A stretch of 64,000 nucleotides of DNA from Pseudoscleropodium purum (GCA_963969395.1 OZ017803.1:13764001-13828000); one strand, 5' to 3'; shown: positions 36,497 to 49,882, numbered from the stretch's first letter. The notes: generated by a model from the letters alone, not told the origin. Translations and numbers: made by a program.

Positions 36497-39200
36497 TCAA
36501 ATGATAGTGTAGAGAAAATAAAGGTGCTTGCAATTCGCCCAAGTTCTACACTTATCCAAGCATGACAACTTCATCTCCTTAAAATTAGGATAGGTGCAGT
36601 CCGGAAAAGATGAAACAATTAACAAATATAGTTCTACATTAGACTCTACATCAAACTTCAATGACACTATGCATTCAAATCTTGGATGCGGAACCATGGT
36701 TACTTTCTGAATTCCTGTAATGAGAGTTAGAGCTGAAGCACAATTATTTGAGTGCTTAATTGTTGGTGCCTTTGGATTCCTGTAAACAACTTTGCTTGTA
36801 CAAATTGTCGGAAACACATCCGGAGACAAAGGAATAGAGTATGCATGTACCAAATCGACTCTTGGCTCACCCCCCAAAAGTCTCCTAGGTGAAACAACTT
36901 GATGTTGTGGTAGTTGAAAATCAATTGCTTCCAATGACAAAATTTCGGCCGTTGACAATTTAATGCCCATTAGTACCAACCAAATTTCAGGGACCTTTGG
37001 CATTGTTAACACCTACTTCCTATGCATTCCTTTCACACATCGTTGAATATCATCATTACAAAAGAAGAACTACATACGGTCATTGCAATTCTTCCTATAA
37101 TTCACCATCATGCCTGTATAGGTTGGGGCTGTGATTGTTGTGTTGTTTTGGACAATTTGCGCAGTGCACTTCTTCTTCATAATGGCTGGAAGTGCAAAAT
37201 ACACTTTTGCAGATGTTTTTGGCAATCAAGCAATGTGCCATTGCGTCTCGTTATATATGCTCTCTTGCATCGATGACACATGGGTTGACCTCAGATGGCA
37301 TTGGTGTTTTGAAAGGTCCTTGTTTGAGATCGCTCCATGATTCTCTACAGTTGTAATTAGAGACTCATCTTCTGGAATTGGATTCAAGTTCATAGCACTT
37401 GTACTGGCTCTACATGATCTGGTTTGTACTTGGGGATGAGAAAAATTCACCTTGTCGGATCTATGGGAGTGAAACTCGCATTCTAATGGCATGTCTGCCT
37501 TACATTTCTGTGAACCAAAAACTTCTTCACCTTCCAAGTATGGTTGCCGATTGGAAAACTCATCAACCTCCAAAATTTTTGAAATTGCATACGTAAGCAT
37601 CTTGGGATTCCCAATTCGCTTAGCTGACCTCAGCGCAACTCGTAACAAAAGTTCGTCCTTTCTTAGTCTAGTCTTAGGTTGATCTCCCTTTAGGTATCGG
37701 TAGTACCTTACCATCTACATGAACGCTCGCACAAAGTTGTTGACGATGGCAATGTATAAGTCGTTCCCACGATTTCCATATTGTTGGAGCCATTTATTAT
37801 GTACTATCTCAGCAAGGTTACATGAATGCATTTTTGCAAGCTCAACATCTGTGAGAACCTACAAATATAGATAACAAAAACCACATTCACACATAAGTAT
37901 GGCTATCCAACAAATATAATATATTTGAACTCTGAAGAATCGATGGACAAGTAATAATTCTAAATGAAGCAAAATAAGTACTGTGAAAGGGTTCTCTTGG
38001 TACCAAGAGAACTCTCAAGGACGTAATAACTGTGCACCAGATCGAAATAAAACAAATAAAGCCGATAATATGCACAAATTGTAGTCTTAGACAATCAAGA
38101 AAACTTCAGTAAAGGGACCCTCTCAGTCCCGAGAGACTCTTGAAGGACATGCTAACAAGGCACAAATTCAAAAATAAATTATCAAAGCTTTATGTTTCAA
38201 ATAAGTCTTTGCCAAAATATGGTACAATTATTATTGTGAAGTGATTGTCTCAGTATTTTGATACCAATTGGGGATATGAAAGCCATGCACCAAATTATAG
38301 GGGCATTTGCTATAGACTCCTATGTACTGAAATGCATATCAACATGATGGACATTTATATTTGCACATATTGAAACTTTAGAATCTTTAAAAATAAAACT
38401 AAGAGTAATGTAAAACTTACAAGTTGCATAAATCCATCCCATTGCCAATAACGGAAATGCCAAAATGCCAATCATAAATCTAGGTGGTGCAGTCCTTCAA
38501 TTGTTGTGGCCCTGAAGGATAACCACCAGGCCCTGAGGGCAAGATATCATGTTTCTGATTCAACTAAAGAAGTTGCGTTCTTGTATTGTTTACAAAGCAC
38601 ACGACATTGTTCTTGTAAATCCACATGAATGTTAGCCTTCATGTGTTTCTCCATGGACTAAATCTAATGGAATAAGCAAGTGCACTCTCGATTCTCCATC
38701 AACTCGATAATGATCCCTGATCTGTATATGATCTTGAGAGCATTCCAATTTGCTTGGGCACCATCTGCTATAAGTCCTTTGAATTGAACCTCATGAACGC
38801 CACTACTTTTAAGTACAAAGTTTAAATTCTGCTAGAATAAGACTTGCACTGCGCAGTCCTCAGATTGCATATAACAACATGCAATAGTCATCACTCGACA
38901 CTAAGAAGAGTCATAAACGTGACATGCCATTGTTGTCCATCCTCTTATTCTTTTCACATGATCAAACATAATTCAAGCATCTTCTAGGTCCCCTCCCTTC
39001 TGCATACACTTGACAAGATCTACACCACTATTTGGACCAACCTCTAACATTTTGAACATGAATACTTTATTTGACTCAGCCCCTTGACTTGGAAACTTGC
39101 TTTCTTGAACAAAAGCCCAAGTGCTTGCTTCCCTTAATTTGGTAATGTTGTCCATCACTTTGAATCTTCTTAAATACTTAAATGAGGTGACCTCATTCCT
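36497..39200 (-). pseudogene. Decayed transposase with SWIM-like C-terminus
   Basis: Reading leftward from about 39200: FKYLRRFKVMDN, WAFVQESKFP, a DDE-like core (IMFDHVKRIRGWTTMACHVYD; MQSEDCAVQ; FKGLIADGAQANWNALKIIY at about 38710-38780), then MEKHMKANIHVDLQEQCRVL and LAFWHFRYWQWDGFMQL ending at a GTAAGT donor near 38415. After an intron (to about 37862) the protein continues with ELAKMHSCNLAEIVHNKWL and GNRGNDLYIAIVNNFVRA, through 37714-37226, to a C-terminal segment (37012-36497) with NCKHLYFLY (CKH at 36524-36532) in which the SWIM CxC pair is lost. At least seven in-frame stops make it non-functional. It is a plant MULE-type transposase relative, distinct from the copy at 4307-7995. Confidence 0.7.
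37991..38012. repeat. 22-bp perfect palindrome
   Basis: GTTCTCTTGGT is followed directly by its reverse complement, inside the intron of the decayed transposase. A diverged relative (CCTCTCAGTCCCGAGAGACT) with similar flanks (AAGGG upstream, CTTGAAGGAC downstream) lies about 118 bp further on, so this may be one unit of an old tandem repeat. Confidence 0.85.
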
Positions 39201-39204
39201 TATA

Positions 39205-41185
39205 CTTGGTGAGTTGTGAGCCCTGAGGATGTCACCTAGGACTCATGGTCTATTTTTTGCCATTTTTTACTCATTTTTTTGAGTAAATTATAGTCAAATT
39301 GATCATTTAAGTGACTTCACAAGAAATTGGGATAGAATCATAAGTAATAGGGTTAATACCCCGAGAGCATTGAAAATGCTCCAAACATGCTCTTTGTGAG
39401 TTTTAAGTATCTAGAATAGGTGTTTAAGAGTCAGATTATAGATTGGGAGCAATTTCAATTCTGATCAAAATACAAGGACAAAACACTTAGTTAGATGCTA
39501 CATGGAGTTTTGACAATAAAGGTGCATGCGACTAAGATTGGCTAAAATGAGTACAATTGAAGTCTTCTAGCTCTACTAATTAAAAATCATGATGAAAGGT
39601 AAAACATGGGAAATAGTCATCATGTATGACTTTATAAGTCAAAATCCATGGAGGCTATAAGTAGGTGATCATGACAAGAAAGAAGGTATTTCTAGCTTAG
39701 AAACATGCCAGGAGCGTAATGGTGAAGCCAAATCATCAAGATTCCTTAATATGGAAATGATTCCTCCTTGGAGGAATTAAAACCAAGAAGGAATAAATTC
39801 TTTCTCTTAGCCAAAGTGCAAGTTGGACCTGGAAATTTGCATGAAGGATTTGGGGACTTCTTCAAAGTTATCCAAATAGTTTCATAATTTTTTCAAATTA
39901 TAAAACAAGACTCCATGGAAAGTCAACTGAACTCACCGAAACTGGAAAAATTCATGGAAATTCATTTGGTGATGATAAAATCCCACTAGAAATTGGGATA
40001 GTGTATTTTAGTCTGAATAAGAGCCTAATAAAGTTTCACAACATTTCGACATTGGTAACTACCCAAACTGGCGGCACTAACAGATTTTAATGAAATTCCG
40101 AAAACATTGCATAGTTGACCAACGAACCACAATCATATAGAATCCAAATGAAGTCATCTTGGACTCTTTTTTTACATTCTTGGACCTTTCAGACAACCCT
40201 AGCTAGTCAAAATTAGTAAAATCTACAAACTCCAGAAGTTAGTTTTTCTACCCTTTTCACCAAGTTGAGAAACACTATCTTTTGTGAGAATTTTGACGTG
40301 AATGTTGGAGGATAGGGGGATCTAGGTTGAAAAGGGTCTTCTAAAGTCAACGGCAAAGTCCATTTCTCATTTGGAGTTTTTTTCCAAAAGTTATAAGATA
40401 TTCAGTAGTAGGGTAAAATTAGGCATAGTAATTATGGTTTTTAGTAGATTTTAGTTTACTTAGGTAATTTTTAACGTAAAAGGAGGTAAGTGGGAGCCCT
40501 GAAAACGTATTAAAGGACTCCCATGAACTCCCTTTGCACCCCTTTTCCTTTCATTTGTCTTTCGGGTGGTTTGAAATCCACCAATTTGTACTTGGCTCCT
40601 TGTTTGTATGGCCACTTGAGGCCAATTTCGTTGGCATTGTTTGTTCTTTGATCCCCTAGGATCAAAGCAATTATTGTTGAAATACATCGGAGCATTTAGC
40701 TCCCTCTTTGTTTATATTTTAAAAGCCCTTCAAAAGATGCGAGGGTCCTTTTGAATGGTTTAATAACTCTTTTGTGTCTTTGAAAGATCTTTATACTAAT
40801 CTTCTTAGTTTTGATAATTGATCACGCCATCTACTCAATTTTCCGTGTATAGGATTTCACAAGTTTTTTGTCAGAAATCCCCCTAGAATTTTGAAGTGGG
40901 AAGTTGTAATTGTAGAAGGATGTTGGAATCTAATTTGGATTTACCCAACTAGTATAGTTCGTTCCGGAGGAGGCTAATTAAATAGGATTTGACTCTAATT
41001 CCATGCCTAATAGGTCATTGCAACCAAGATTTGTAAAAGAAATTCCTTAACCACATGCAATATTGTTATCCTCACAGTAAGTCTAATTGCCAAATTTGTC
41101 ACTCCACTCTTAAAGGCCACAAGGGTTAAGTAAATCTCCCAAGCTATTTATTACTCTTTAATCTTCTTTCCTTTGATTCCCTTTA
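39205..41185. other. Unrecognised AT-rich DNA
   Basis: No gene or structured repeat could be supported. Confidence 0.35.
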
Positions 41186-41299
41186 TTTTTGTTCTTCTTT
41201 TATATATCCAATCCGAATTCTTTACTCTTTAATGTCTTTAATTCTTTTACTTCGAAATCAGCCTTTAGCCTTCCAATTAGGTACAGCCAACAAGATCAG

Positions 41300-42740
41300 C
41301 AACTCCAAATTGGTAGTTGGTACTCTTTCCGATCAGACTGCCTTTACCAACTCGGACCAAACACCACAGGTACAATGCAAACCGAATCACTTCTTGCCAA
41401 ATTGATCTTGTCAACCAATTTGGGAACCAGCAAAGTTGACAAGACAACATTCAAACTTTATTCAACGCTCCAAATTGGTTTTGACCATACATTCCTAATT
41501 ATTCAACAACATGCATATCGATACACATCATAATTCACTCAGTAAATTCACAATTTGGCTGCCTCAATTTACTACAATGACATCCATAACAAGGAGACAA
41601 CTTGGAAAACAATTCCGTTATATTCATCATGCCAAATTGGCAAACAAAATCACCATTACAAATTGTTATTTTAATTGTTCATACTCATAAAAACTAACTC
41701 ATAGTCATTCAAAATATATCTCTAATTTCTCTCCTGCTAGCAATCAGACAAATGACTCTGATTAGGCTCATAACATCTCAACAAAATACTGCAATTAAGT
41801 TCTCATCTAATCTTTACATTTTGCACTAATCTGCCTGATAAATCATTACAACCACTATTCTCCCGAATATGATCTCATCTTTTCTGCATACTACTATTCC
41901 AAGTTCAAATCTAATCCAAATCTTTGCACCAACTTGGAATCTCTTGCATTCACTGCATCTCACTTCCTTAAAGCACACACTTTCATAAATTCCACACTAC
42001 ACACTCCCTTCCCAATCAACCCCCGACTAGGAAAATTCTTCAACTTCATATCTGCACATCACATGCACTGCCATACACTGGCACCAACTTATCCCCAATT
42101 AGGACGCAGACACATCCAAACTGATCTGACCTTGGATCAACACCAACTAACACAGACACAATTCCCAACTAGGAATCACACACTCAAACACAAGAACACA
42201 CAAGGAAACAAATACATAGCCTTGACCGACTGGGACATGCACTAGAATTCACTCAACAATGGGTAAAAGAAATGAAAACCAAAAACAGCCCAAATAGGAG
42301 CCAGGGAAGACGAAGCTCAACAACTCCAACCAACTCGGCCGCTTCAACTGAATTAACTACCATTCCTACTTGGCAACTCATACACCTCAATCTGCCAACT
42401 CGGACTCACCAAACTAGCATCCTAATTGGTAAGCAGACCATCAACCATAATATTTTACAACTTACCAACTAAACTACTCACCCAAATGGAATTTACACTG
42501 ACTCTCACTACTTGACTTCCAACTTGGTAAAACAGAAACAGCTCAACTACATCCAATTTGGATTCACACATACAACCAACCATTGACAAGACATACTCAA
42601 AACATTGACAACTTGGACATTAACAAACACACAAAAACACCCAAATTGGCCCATAGACTAACAATCAACCTCACAAAATCCTCACTTTACCAAAAATAAC
42701 ACCAAAAATTGGCGGCTTTAACATCCAACTTGTTTATCTA
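41300..42740 (+). repeat. A/C-skewed field of CCAAnTnGG motifs
   Basis: The plus strand is rich in A and C and poor in G. CCAAATTGG, CCAACTCGG, CCAACTTGG, CCAATTTGG, CCAACTAGG and similar near-palindromic 9-mers recur over twenty times, for example at 41305, 41350, 41631, 41930, 42158, 42331, 42398, 42520, 42560 and 42640. Spacing is irregular (20-100 bp). Open frames here (41934-42245) reflect the biased composition and have no family signature. Confidence 0.6.
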
Positions 42741-43329
42741 CAGTAATTCATAGGTGGTTTGGTGTCAATTAGAACATCTTGGGTTGGAGTCAAGAGTTTC
42801 AAGTCCTTGTGTTACACAAACTCCCTCGTGATTCCCATAAGAATTTTAGGTTAATACCTCTTATATGGCAGAGCTTCGTTCTATTACTTAATTTTCCTAG
42901 TCACCCAAAAGGATCTTGTTATGTTTCTTTGTCTTTGCTAAGAGAGGGAAGTAATTTAGCTTCCTTAAAATTCAATTTAGTTTTGGATTAGGGGTCCCAA
43001 AAAGGGATCCAAAGTGTAGCAAGCAACGGCTAAGGGTATGAAATCCAAAATATTGGATTGAATTAAGTAAAATCCAAAGGCTAGAGTCCCAGTCGAAGGC
43101 CAGAGTTCCCAACTGAAGGCCAAGTCTCCAGCTAATGAGGCCGAGTTCACCCGAGATTGTCGGACTAGTTAAGTCAACCAAACTAGTAAGTTGTCAAATC
43201 AACTGATCCACATACTAGTAAGTACACACCCAATTGGTTAATCAACTCACATACATTTGATGATAACTTGGGATGATGCTACAAAGGCCCAATTTTTTTT
43301 AATTTTTTTGATTACCATCAAGTCCGAAC

Positions 43330-44910
43330 CAACCAGAAGGAGAGTTAACTAAATCAAAATTTCTATTGAAGTATAGTCACCTAACTAGCCAAAGTGAATT
43401 AGAATGTAGGGGCCTCTAAAGAATTTAGATTTGATCAATAAGCTAGTGCCAACTTGAATTAACTATCAAAAAATTTAGATTCACTTAAAAATCAAACCCA
43501 ACCTATTGAATCACAGCTAGCCAGGGTCAAGACCATCAAACATCCAAATTTCATTTGATTATTTTATCTCTCAATTCAATTAGAATGAACTAGGAGGTTG
43601 ACCATCAAAAATTCAGATTTTTTCCTTTAATTTGAAGGACATTCAATCAAACCAGAGTAAGTTAGCAAGGGTAGGTCCATAGAAATTCAGATTTTCCTTT
43701 AAGCAAGGTCATTTTGAAAGTTAGGGTGAATCAAAGAATTAAAACTTTCGAAATTTTAGATTCTTCTTGAACTACATAGCCACACAACTGTTAGAGTGGG
43801 CAAAAGGGGTGGGACCTTTTCAAATTCGGAGTCTTCCTAATTAAGCAGGCCAACTAAGCCATGCTAAAACCAAAAGAAAGGACATCCACATTCAAATTTT
43901 TCTTTTTAACCCTGAAAGGATGGACCAGTCTCCACTGAAATCATCATTTTCTAATATTGTAGGAATCCATCGCTTAAAAAATTGAAAAGTATTCATTGGA
44001 AGTCAAACTATTGTAGAAGAAGTTCCCTTTCCACAACAAAACATGGAGGATGAATAGTTGCATTCTACCTTGTATAGAAGATTTCTCCATCATCCTTCGG
44101 ACACTTAGTGTCTACAACGGCCTTACAAGGTTAATCCCAAGACTTTCGAATCAATTAGAGTGAGCTAGAGGCTAGAACCATCCAAATTTCAAATTTCTAT
44201 TAGAAACAGAGTCTTTCAACAAGCTAGAGCTTAGTCATGGATAGGGTCATCAAAAATTCCAATTTTCCTTTAGATTATAGACTCATACATCTCATTAGAA
44301 TGAGCTAGAGGTAAGGTTATTGAAATTTCAGATTAAATTTAGGAGCTAGAGTCACCCAATCAAGTCAAACTTAATTCAAGGTTAAGACCACCAAATTTTA
44401 GATTTCCATTTAAAAACAAAGACAATCAAACCAGTTGAAGTGAGTCCACAAGGAAGCCATTCCAAAAATTCAGATTTTTTCTTAATGTAGAGCCACCAAA
44501 TGAGTTAGAGTTAAGCCATAGTTTAATTATGGAAAATTTCAGATTTTCCTTGCATACTGAGGCATTCCATTAGACAGAGCAAAGTCTAAGAGTGGGTCAT
44601 CAAAATTTCAAAATTTTCTTTAAAGATAGGGTCGTTCTAATTTAGATAGAGTGAACCAGAGGGAAAGGATCTTCAAAAAATTCAGATTTTTTCTTGCATC
44701 CTGTGATACCCCATTAGATAGAGCAAAGCCTAGAGCGGGTCATCAAAATTTCAAAGTTTTCTTTAAAGACTAAGTTGTTCTAACCCAAACAAAGTGAGCC
44801 AAAAGGGAAAGACCTTCAAAAATTCAGATTTTTTCTTGCATACAGTCATTTCAACAAGTTAGAGCTTACCAAAGGAGGAGGCTACCAAAACTTCAAACTC
44901 TAAACTGTAC
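43330..44910 (+). repeat. Degenerate ~72-bp tandem repeat
   Basis: The core CATCAAAAATTCAGATTTTT (with variants TTTCAGATTTTCC) is followed by CTTTAAAG- or CTTGCATA-like words and then AGTTAGAGTGAGCC-like words. About eighteen cores can be counted, with mean spacing near 72 bp; the clearest part is 44390-44910. No coding interpretation fits. Confidence 0.65.
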
Positions 44911-44919
44911 CTGTTGCAA

Positions 44920-46440
44920 TTCCAAAAGGGAGCTCAACTTGAGTTGATTAAGCTCATAGTACTCTAGAGGTTGTAGCTAAACGAGAGAATTCGTTTCCAA
45001 ATCAACAAGCCAAAACATGCTTAGAATTTAGTTATCAAAGGAAATACAAGCTTGGGTCGAGCCTAATCATTGACAAAAACTTCAATTGAAGAAGGAGTCA
45101 CCACTAGAGCATCAAGAAGTGAAGGATCAAGACCTTGCATAAGGTAACTTAGGTTATAAGGGATTTATTACTAGGAGAATATTTTGAACCCATTAAATAA
45201 GGTTTGACTTGGGTTAGGATAAAAAGATACCAACAAAACCGAGTATGGTTGACTTGCAACATTTCCTAAGTTAGTTATAAGTTGGCAAATGCCAAAGTCT
45301 TTTGTCTCTATATATTTTGTTTGATTTCCAATTAAATTGGAAGCATTTGGCAATTGGAAAGCCGATTAGATTTGATAAATTTTATTCTTAAAAATTATCT
45401 AGGAAGAAAATAAAATAAAATAAACATCAAAAAACAAGAAAATACGGAGAAGTATATGGAAGAAGAAATATTATTACCAATATGGCATCATCAACCTACA
45501 ATTCATCAAATTATCAGGAATGGAAATCGGACATTGTGAAGACATAATGGAAGAAGTTGTTGTGAAGGTATGGTTGTGAAATTCCCCCTTACTTTTATCA
45601 TTTAAACTTTTTGTTGAATTTGACCTATAAATTAGTCCCAAAAATCACTTGAGAAGAATCTTTATTAAAGATAGGAGATAATTGTCAAGATTAACTCAAG
45701 TCAAAATATAGAACGTAAGATAAAGGTAAGAAGTGAACGTTGACAATTTACATTGGAAATTTGAGTAAATCATTAATGGTCAAAATTACTATGGTAAAAA
45801 ATAACTTCCTTTTACCTCCATGGATAAAAGTCAAAGATCTTTGAGTGAGAATTAGCTTACCCTAGGACCAAAATAAAATTCACCTTTCATTAGTAATAGC
45901 AAAATTTAATCAAAATATTAAGCTAACTAAAACTCGTTTCATTAGTAAAACTTAGAGTATAACAAAAGACCAAAAAAAGATTGGATAAAGTCAACCAAGG
46001 TGGATCAAATCATTAAAATCCAAACTTAAAAGAAAATAAAAAAATAGGAAAGAATCAAACAATCCTTAATTGAATTCAATAGCTACAACTCTAATAATCA
46101 ATGAATAAAGATTTAGATGTTAACTTAGGACCAAAATTTATCCATCAAAATTCACTAGGACTTTAGCTCAATTTCAAAGCTCTTCATCCTTTAAGAAAGG
46201 GGGAAAATAAACCCAACAATTTATGAGACTTGATTTTCCAATTGACTAACTCACTCAACCTTGTATGTTGATTATGGTTGCCAATTCTTGGTTTTAAGAT
46301 ATTTAATTGAATTAGCCTAGATAATCATTGGCCAATTGGAAAATTGAGATAGGATTTTGGTAAAAAAGCTCCATTGTTTGGAAGGTAGCTCATTTTCTAC
46401 AACCCAAATCACCCATAGTCATTAAAACCACAGAACCTGG
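44920..46440. other. Unrecognised AT-rich DNA
   Basis: No supportable feature between the tandem repeat field and the next protein relic. Confidence 0.35.
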
Positions 46441-46499
46441 TTGTGCCTGTTCGGTCTTTAGGGTGGAGATCGGAATACTCACGTGAGCTAAAATACTTA

Positions 46500-47748
46500 T
46501 ACATGTCTAATATGGAGATGAGCTCAGAAAATTCTAATGTCTTAACTGCTCCTCATCTATCTATAACAACAAATCACCCAATAGTTCCTTTGTATTCTAG
46601 AATGATTGACAGATTTGTTGCAGATGGTATTCTTTCCAAATGCTCACCAATTAGAGATCGAGTTCACTCTTGTATATCACAAAGTTCCTTGTCTGTGACC
46701 AGATGATCATGAGTTTCTAAATAAATGAAAGCCCTAGTCACGCTTGCATTTCCGCCAATATAATATACATGAATACTATAGTGCACAATGCAAAATGGAG
46801 GCTCTTTGCAAATCTTGCAAACCAAAGATGAGCCTATGGATGTTCATTCCAACAACAATCAATGTGAGCGCCAACCCCTCCCATTCTAATTCATTCACAA
46901 CATTTACTAGGTGCATTCCAAAGAGATACTTGCAACTAGAGTTTTGGCATTTCAAATGACCTAAGCACACAAACATGCAGAATAGTAACCCCTTTGCATT
47001 GATGATGTTTGTTGTGATAGTCTTTGACCACACATGGCCATCATTTCGTTTATCCATTCCCACCATTTGCTTCGCAACTAATGGAGTACTAAACAAATCC
47101 ACCGAAGGCAATTCAAATATGACGTTGCCATTGAACGATGGAGGCAACACTTCCACTCTCTAGATGTCAAAACTATCGTAATCTAGTTTGGATAAGATGT
47201 TCCGGTAGCCTTTGGGGGCACGCAAATTCCTCAAACAATCTATCACTGATGCTACTGATTGAATCATAACAAAAGGCTTCTCAATGAACTCTAATTTCAA
47301 TAGGGGGAGTGGAGGTTGGACATTTAGCCGATGGAAGAGGCTGGGGAGAATCAACCTCTAAATCGTTACTAAGTACCATGACATCATTATTAAGAGGTTC
47401 TTTTTTCATACAACTAAGGGGAGGTGTTTGGAATGACGAAGAGGATGACTGGTAAGGTGTGACATTCTCCAAAGAGACCAATCTAGCAGGTTCTTGTATT
47501 CCATATGCTCTATATTTACCAGGCTTAAGATTCTAGGTGACGTCAATTCCATGGGAACAAGGGTGTTGTCCTATTGTGTGGCTAAGGATCCCTGATTCTG
47601 AATCAAAGATTAACTCATCAAGATGGACAAAGCCTTCTATGAATTGAAACCTAATACACAATCTCGAAGAAGACACAACAACAAGACCATTTGTTGCCAC
47701 TATAAATAGTATGGGAACTGCTACATCATTTGCATTCACAATAACCAT
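46500..47748 (-). pseudogene. Transposon-associated protein relic (Cys-rich GHLKCQN type)
   Basis: Leftward from 47748 the frame gives an N-terminal region, a Ser/Pro-rich linker (YQSSSSSFQTPPLS), then IDCLRNLRAPKGYRNILSKL, VEVLPPSFNGNVIFELPS, a Cys-rich block GHLKCQNSSCKYLF, and EHLERIPSATNLSIILE near its end. One frameshift lies near 47360 and at least one stop at 47160. The VLPPSF...GHL.CQN..C.YL series recurs in repeated non-seed-plant proteins linked to transposons, but I know of no assigned activity. The Cys pair suggests a zinc-binding DNA-contact module. It lies 7 kb from the SWIM transposase relic on the same strand, and whether they were once one element is unknown. Confidence 0.5.
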
Positions 47749-47759
47749 GCCATGAAGGT

Positions 47760-49020
47760 TATCTCTGTATCACCTAGCGGGATAATGCAAATCAAATTTA
47801 AATGTATTTGTAAAAAGGGTAGAAGTGACCTACAAAGTTTGATAGGAGACATTAAGATTAAGCAAACTAACTACACATCATGAGAACCACGTTGAGCAAG
47901 TCATTAACACTACACTTAAGGAAATGTGTGAAGATAAACAAATCCCGCCTTGGTCTAGAAGGTAAAGAGTGGCAATTCAACTAGGAATTTTGGGAGAACT
48001 AGCTGTATACATGAAGTTTTGAACTCATTGAATGAACCCAAAGCTAACATATGGAAGTACAAGGTAGATTGTTGGCACATTAAAGTCAAATCTAGACAAC
48101 CAAATCAACATATTTTTGTCAGGTGACAAGTGTCAATATTTGTAGGTAATGTGAATCGCTAGATAGACTAATTGAAAGTCAATTTTTCAGAACTAGTAAG
48201 TCATGACTAAACTAAAAATATTGATTTAAATGATATTCTCACAAATTATTATGATCTAGCGGCACACCAATACACCAACTATAAATGTGTTTGAATTATA
48301 CCACATGTCAGACCAGAACTACTCCACGATATTAAAGTATATTCATTAGCCAAATCTTAGTTCAAGCTAAACCTAGAGATCTCCGAATCTATTTCTCGAA
48401 GATAAGTGTTCATACCAACCTCTACCATAGGATTGGTTGAGAGGTAAGGACTAAAGCCCTAGCTTCGTTTAGGAACACTAACCTCACTATCTAGACCTAG
48501 TAAATAAGTCACCTTCGAGAAAAGGTAGCTCTATTCAAATGATCGACTCTGCATTGGTTCAACATGGCAAAGGAAATCACTAGCGCAAGTCGTTCTTTTT
48601 GTTGTGCCCCAAGTCTCCAGAAATGCAGTTTGGTGGCGTACTTCAAGAGAATATAGAACTAAAATTTCATACTAAGGAATCCTAGATCAAAAGAAGGAGT
48701 ACAGTAGAGCAACATTCTGAAATTTGTGAAGTCACCCTCATCTCATCCAACTTGCATTCAGTTTTAGTTGGCTTTCACCCTCGGAGAAGGTCCTCTTTGC
48801 TTGAAACCAAGCATTTGCATTTCTTAAGCACGATTGTATGATTTCCACCTAGTTCTCGCAGGTCAAGAGTCTTAGGGGTAGCATCTTTAAGTTTGGTATT
48901 ATAGAAAGAAACTTGTGCTTGAGGTGCACGACCCAAGCTACAGATGAGACTGCAAACATCACTCCTCCTCCTCTAGCTCTTCAAAACAAAATAAGACTTC
49001 TAACCTAGTACATCAACTTC
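47760..49020. other. Unrecognised AT-rich DNA
   Basis: No coding or repeat signature could be supported before the 139-bp array. Confidence 0.35.
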
Positions 49021-49029
49021 TTAGAATTT

Positions 49030-49810
49030 TGAGGTTTAATTTTGATCGAGGGGGACCCATAGGGTCTCTGTGTGTACTCAACAGTAGCAAGCAGAGTAGT
49101 CTCAGGGTTGAGAGGGGGACTTCATCCCCCCCTCTCAAGCCATTTCAATCTCATTATTTATTTTAGAATCCAGTTTGGTTTTAATTGGTAGAGATCCAAA
49201 AGGTCCCCGAATGTACTCGGTAGTAGCAAGTAGAGTAGTCTTGGTGTTGAAAAGGGGACTTCATCCCTCTTTCTTGAGCCATTTTAATCTCATTAATTTT
49301 TTTAGAATCCAATTTTGTTTTGATTGAAGGGGTTCCATAGAGTCCTCGTGTGCACTCAGCAGTAGCAAGTAGGGTACTTTCGGTGTTGAAAGGGGGACTT
49401 CATCTCCCTTTCTTGAGCCATTTTAATCTCATTAATTTTTTTAGAATCCAAATTGGTTTTGATTGAAGGGATCTATAAAGTCCCTGTGTGCACTTGGCAA
49501 TAGCAAGCAGGGTACTCTTAGTGCCGAGATGGGGACTTCATCCCCCCCTTCTCAAGCCATTTCAATCTCATTAATTTTTTGAGAATCTAATTTGGTTTTG
49601 ATCGGTGGGGACCTAGAGGGTCCTCGAATGCACTCGGCAGTAGCAAGCAGAGTAGTCTCAGTGTCGAGAAGGGGACTTCATCTCCTCTTCTCGAGCCATT
49701 TCAATCTCATTATTTTTTTGGAATCCACTTTGATTTTGATTGACGCAGACCTGTAGGGTCCTTGTGTGCACTCAACTGTAGCAAACAAAGTAATCTTGGT
49801 GTTGAGAGTA
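49030..49810 (+). repeat. 139-bp tandem repeat array with hairpin in each unit
   Basis: The landmark CATTT(C/T)AATCTCATTA lies at 49141, 49280, 49419, 49558 and 49697: an exact 139-bp period over five units plus a partial sixth. Each unit carries a dyad of the form TTGAGAnGGGGG-ACTTCAT-CCCCCnTCTCAAG, able to form a GC-rich hairpin. The array ends about 70 bp upstream of the first exon of the methylase-like relic, and one further diverged unit lies downstream of that relic. It may be a promoter or subterminal repeat of a mobile element. Confidence 0.9.
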
Positions 49811-49882
49811 TTATTGGCTTATCCCACTTTGAAGGAACAGTGAACCATTTTGACATGTTTTTGGTGTTCTTGTTTTTTGCAG

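Noticed and set aside
41934..42472. His/Thr-rich frames in the A/C-skewed region
   Set aside because: Composition bias explains them; no motif or start context.
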